DNA of 64,000 bases from Skeletonema tropicum (Eukaryota; Bacillariophyta; Thalassiosirophyceae; Thalassiosirales; Thalassiosiraceae), in assembly GCA_037178625.1 (NCBI GenBank), contig CM074142.1, positions 1,984,001 to 2,048,000 on the forward strand, read 5' to 3'. Below, piece after piece: positions 60,819-64,000 of the stretch. The position numbers and the translations under genes are program-made. The notes beneath the pieces were generated by a model, which was not told the DNA's origin, did no database searches, and saw nothing but the letters and a program-made list of their open reading frames with translations. How positions within the stretch are numbered: the first letter of the stretch is position 1; each line of letters starts with the position of its first letter.

Positions 60819-61912
60819 GGCTTAACTTACTATTTCGGCAGACCTGGCGCAATCTTAACTTACCTTGATATAGAAGCTCAACATTGCCCCAGAGAGCTAG
60901 CTGAATTGATTGTGTTTGGCACAATAATTCTTGTGTGAGCTGTGCCACAATTCTTGAGCAATTCGAAACTGATAACAGAAGATCCATCACTCGATGTATG
61001 TATATGTATTGCTCGTCATTCTCAGCTCAGGAGAGGACTGACTACACAGAAACAGTTTCACTATGACTATGATGTGATGTGTGAACGGATTCGAATTCGA
61101 ATCGAGCTGGGGCCAATCTGGTCTCAGCAGATTGAACTCTTCCTGGGAAGCATTGCACTCGGCACTCGGCTCAGCAGCGCAAATAGCTATATTTATGTAA
61201 CAGAAATTTTAAAGTACGTCTGGTGAGCCCTCAAGAGGCGACATTATCTATGCTAAGTGATAACGAACATGTGCTGCAGTAGCTATATTTCCCAGATCGC
61301 ACCCAAATAGCTAGTCTAGTGGACCAGTAGACGCGTTTGGGAGGTTATATCGTAGATATTTGTTAAGTTATTATCATCTTCGATCTACGATATATCAGGA
61401 GTAGGGGGAAACGCTTCTCATGAAGATGGAGCCAAAGCAGGATCAGCAGGTTGAACTCTTGACATCTTTCGTATACGTTTGGATGACTGAAGGTAAAGAT
61501 AGACGGACGATGAATGAGACGCACAATACCAATACAACGCAGCCGCTTCTTCATCGCGACTTCTCTCAAGTGAAGCGAAATTCGCTCATCAAGGAAGGCC
61601 GAGCAAAAGAAAGGGCGAAGGCGGGTATTGTAGTAAGTGCATTGCATTATTTGTATCGTACCTATTGTAGGCAGGTATATAGGGGCCAAAATGAAAGGCA
61701 AAAGTAGCAAAAGAACACTCCAGGGATTCCAACGTGGTCCCCTACCGTAGGTAGTACCAACCTGGCCCACAGTCTTATGTAACTTCCACCCTACATAGGA
61801 TCTTATGTCATAAATGGGAGTCCTCTTCAGAGGGACTCTGCATTTATGCACGCAGAGATAGATAGAGCAGAGCTGAGTCCTCCCCAGTGACTCAGACAGG
61901 TGTCTGAAGATC
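60819..61912. other. Intergenic, repeat at right edge
   Basis: No supported ORF. A possible small inverted-repeat unit, about 61789-61920, has cctacataggatctt at its left and gaagatcctatgcagg at its right, and cuts off the copia pol to its right. Confidence 0.45.
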
Positions 61913-63157
61913 CTATGCAGGAATCTGATAAGTCCAAATCTTTCCATCATTGTCAGGTAACTCCAGTCGAAAAGTTCCAATGTACCGAACTCGTTCGTCT
62001 TCACCACTATGCGTCTGAATGCTTGATGTTACTGCCCTCAAGTCACCGAAGAGATCCCTTTGATTGCTGATGATTAGATTGGCGCAACTATCAATAAAGA
62101 ACGGTATTCCATCTGTATCCCATGTAGTTCTATCTGCCCTGAGCTCATCATTATCATCCCCTCCTTTGGTCATAAAGACAGATGCTTTCGCATGGACAAC
62201 AGGAAGTGAAGGACGATGTCGACGTTTCCTCACAAATTTGCGTCGCCGCCGTCTAGATGTCTTGGCTGGCTTTGGTTGTGACACGGTAGAGGAAGACCAT
62301 CGTAGATAGAGGAACTTCAAATATCCAGTTGAGATGAACAAAATCATGAAGAATAGATGCCAAAAAGTTGCCCAGCACCAATCCAAACCGCAATCGGGAG
62401 GCTTCTTCATACATGAGGTTACATATTCGTAGGGGACCTCAAGACACAGAGGATCAGGTGAATACTTGAATAGAATCGGAGTATCCAATGCTGCTTCTAG
62501 AGAGTCGACCACTTGTGAATCCATACCGACAAGGCATGCAAACGAACCATGAACCTGATAGGATGAATGAAGATACCATTTCTCTCGCGTGGGGCAGAGA
62601 TCTTGATGCTTGAATAGGAATTGAGTCTTCGAGTGAAGAATAGCTTTGTTGTTATTACTTTCAGTTTCCCTTTCCTTCCGAGAAGCAGTACGTAATCCTA
62701 ATCTCCTGTCTGCTGAATGACCTGGGTCATTCAAGATATCCCAAATCGATCGACCAGGAGATGAAGGGCGGAAAAGATTATAGTAGAAACGCGGCCAAAA
62801 ACAGATTCCTATCCATACCAAGTTAGCGCATTGGAGTGGTATTTGGAGAACTTGCACGCAAACGTAGATCCAGTAGATGAGGTGAGCCACAAACCACCAG
62901 AAGAAGTTCTTCAGCCACAAAACATTTGCTACCTCTGCATTATATACTCGCATAGGGACAGCCATCGGAAACTCACAAACCTTAATTATGTAGCGCACCA
63001 AGTGTACCACAATAAAGGAATAAATGCTGTACGGAATTAAGGCAATTCGGAGTAAAGCAACGAATATGATGACTAAGTAGTCTAGGTTATCACATTCCCT
63101 TGCTCCAGCAAACTCCGTGCCTCCTAAAAATCCGAGTTTGCAATTTGCCTCTCCCAA
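61913..63157 (-). CDS. Copia pol 5' part with membrane segments and protease
   Basis: An open frame of 414 codons follows gag in the -1 frame and overlaps it by 34 nt; the overlap contains TTTTTAG, a plausible slip site. Residues about 27-60 and 82-126 are strongly hydrophobic (LVIIFVALLRIALIPYSIYS; NFFWWFVAHLIYWIYVCVQV), and so are 262-284 (WATFWHLFFMILFISTGYLK). A basic stretch follows (RRRRRKFVRKRRHR). From about 349 there is the start of the copia aspartic protease (IPFFIDSCANLIISN). The frame ends at 61913 beside a repeat, so integrase and RT are missing. Membrane segments before the protease are not a usual copia feature. Confidence 0.7.
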   Translation of the reverse strand: MGEANCKLGFLGGTEFAGARECDNLDYLVIIFVALLRIALIPYSIYSFIVVHLVRYIIKVCEFPMAVPMRVYNAEVANVLWLKNFFWWFVAHLIYWIYVCVQVLQIPLQCANLVWIGICFWPRFYYNLFRPSSPGRSIWDILNDPGHSADRRLGLRTASRKERETESNNNKAILHSKTQFLFKHQDLCPTREKWYLHSSYQVHGSFACLVGMDSQVVDSLEAALDTPILFKYSPDPLCLEVPYEYVTSCMKKPPDCGLDWCWATFWHLFFMILFISTGYLKFLYLRWSSSTVSQPKPAKTSRRRRRKFVRKRRHRPSLPVVHAKASVFMTKGGDDNDELRADRTTWDTDGIPFFIDSCANLIISNQRDLFGDLRAVTSSIQTHSGEDERVRYIGTFRLELPDNDGKIWTYQIPA

Positions 63158-64000
63158 AGTCCTGCCGCCTGCTCATCGGACATTCCATTGCAGACAGCAT
63201 CGGTGATAAAAGCAGTCCTTTTCTCCTTTTTCCACACGGGGGTCAAGGACTTGGACTTGGTCGAAGAGGAATCTTCAGGTTTAGCGTTAGCATCCCCTTC
63301 AGAATCGTCGGCTTTACGCTTGGAACCTCCATCGCGGCGTCCCTTGCTAGGCTTCTTCCTTTTCCTCAACCAAAGCTCGTGATCATGATGATCACCGTTG
63401 TTGCACCTCATATACAAGCCAGAATAGGCACCGGTATGATGCTTGTGCTTGTCACACCACTCGAAGAGTTTACCATCTTTTCTGTAAGTATTCCCCTTCT
63501 TGATCGTGCGCCAACGTTCAATACCTTCCACCACTAAATCACTGTTATTACCATCGCGATCCTTGTCATTCGACTTGCCAGCATCCGAATCTGTCAACGC
63601 CTTGACCTTCTTCTGTAGCGTTTTATTCTGCTGCGTGAGAAGAGCCAACTTCTTAGATTCCTCAGTAGCAGGGGCATTGGTATCATCCTCATGAGTGTGA
63701 CCAACCCAAATCTCGGTTGCGTCTGTCTCAAAGTTAAGGACATCAAACGTTGACCTATTGGTAATAAACTTAGTCCACTCAATCTCCACCCAGCGACGAA
63801 AAACACCTAGTTGAGATTTCTTGAGTTGGCCCATCAGATATTCAGTGTAACGACGATCACCGTAGGCATCTTGACCATGCTTCTTGCGAATTTCAGTGAG
63901 AGCACCCCGCATGCAGCTAATGTAGGCACGCACATCGTCCTTGTAGTGACCAAGAAGAGTAGTCCCTTCAATAACTTTCTCAAGTTCCTTAGCATCTACC
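63124..64000 (-). CDS. Copia gag, C-terminal part (runs off window)
   Basis: The frame is open from the window edge to a TAG at 63124. It has helical Gag sequence (YISCMRGALTEIRKKHGQDA .. FRRWVEIEWTKFI), a coiled coil (KKLALLTQQNKTLQKKVKAL), then the diatom copia motif RWRTIKKGNTYRKDGKLFEW followed by a Cys/His cluster (C..HKHH..C..HHDH), and a basic Lys/Arg-rich tail. It forms the nucleocapsid of a retrotransposon particle. The N-terminus lies beyond 64000. Confidence 0.8.
   Translation of the reverse strand, partial: VDAKELEKVIEGTTLLGHYKDDVRAYISCMRGALTEIRKKHGQDAYGDRRYTEYLMGQLKKSQLGVFRRWVEIEWTKFITNRSTFDVLNFETDATEIWVGHTHEDDTNAPATEESKKLALLTQQNKTLQKKVKALTDSDAGKSNDKDRDGNNSDLVVEGIERWRTIKKGNTYRKDGKLFEWCDKHKHHTGAYSGLYMRCNNGDHHDHELWLRKRKKPSKGRRDGGSKRKADDSEGDANAKPEDSSSTKSKSLTPVWKKEKRTAFITDAVCNGMSDEQAAGLWERQIANSDF

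Larger units (their letters stand above)
61913..64000 (-). mobile_element. Second Ty1/copia (CoDi-like) element, truncated
   Basis: Gag plus the start of pol on the minus strand. The 3' half (integrase, RT, RNase H, right LTR) is absent on the left of 61913, and the 5' LTR lies outside the window. Confidence 0.8.

Noticed and set aside
1..64000. tRNA and rRNA genes
   Set aside because: No cloverleaf-like GTTCRANNC-containing segment or rRNA core sequence was recognised by eye; a tRNAscan/Infernal run would be decisive.

Overview
The window looks like nuclear DNA from a diatom (a stramenopile, probably a centric one). The reasons are short introns of about 72-127 bp with GT..AG borders, Ty1/copia elements of the diatom CoDi type, a secretory-type SET-domain protein of a kind common in diatom genomes, and heavy loading with repeats. 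The species is an inference; nothing in the window names it. There is one 500-N assembly gap (40338-40837).

Layout. 0.1-1.2 kb: F-box/LRR-like gene (minus). 1.9-4.9 kb: two decayed, tandemly duplicated pieces of an RRM gene whose intact two-exon copy lies at 5.8-7.2 kb (minus). 5.2-5.5 kb: MITE with Stowaway-like ends. 7.36-7.65 kb: small TIR element with a 7-bp target duplication. 7.66-20.33 kb: a DNA element with 31-bp inverted ends, whose single ORF is split by an 11.5-kb LINE (minus) bounded by an exact 15-bp target duplication. The LINE keeps three long ORFs open: ORF0, ORF1, and a 2454-aa ORF2 with endonuclease, RT, RNase H, zinc finger and Ulp1-type protease. 20.56-21.16 kb: foldback element with a second, truncated copy near 60.4 kb. 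23.1 kb: perfect-looking long hairpin and a (TAC)n tract. 24.2-26.0 kb: SET-domain gene. 26.1-28.6 kb: seven-exon RetSat/CRTISO-like flavoprotein gene with one in-frame TGA. 29.8-30.9 kb: zinc-ribbon protein. 32-36.3 kb: a partial gene, a two-exon unknown gene and the C-terminal part of a PIF1/Helitron-type helicase. 37-38.8 kb: 295-bp and 80-bp tandem repeats. 40-45.8 kb: a 3' gene fragment, the gap, and a CoDi-like copia element with a broken gag and an intact pol, ending in a short LTR. 45.8-50.3 kb: an approximately 590-bp tandem array of a small polyQ gene, with inverted copies at its right end. 52.2-53.7 kb: IQ-motif nuclear protein. 56.4-58.0 kb: class I glutamine amidotransferase-like gene with disrupted frame. 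61.9-64.0 kb: gag and 5' pol of a second copia element whose pol carries several membrane segments before the protease.

Most of the window is accessory. The host genes (F-box, RRM, SET, RetSat-like, zinc ribbon, IQ, amidotransferase) show no operon-like relation. The most unusual signals are: (1) a repeated RNA hairpin placed exactly 11 nt before the start codons of LINE ORF1 and ORF2, (2) the Ulp1 domain in that LINE, (3) the membrane-domain insertion in a copia pol with a UUUUUAG slip site, and (4) the recently amplified polyQ gene array that a copia element has invaded.
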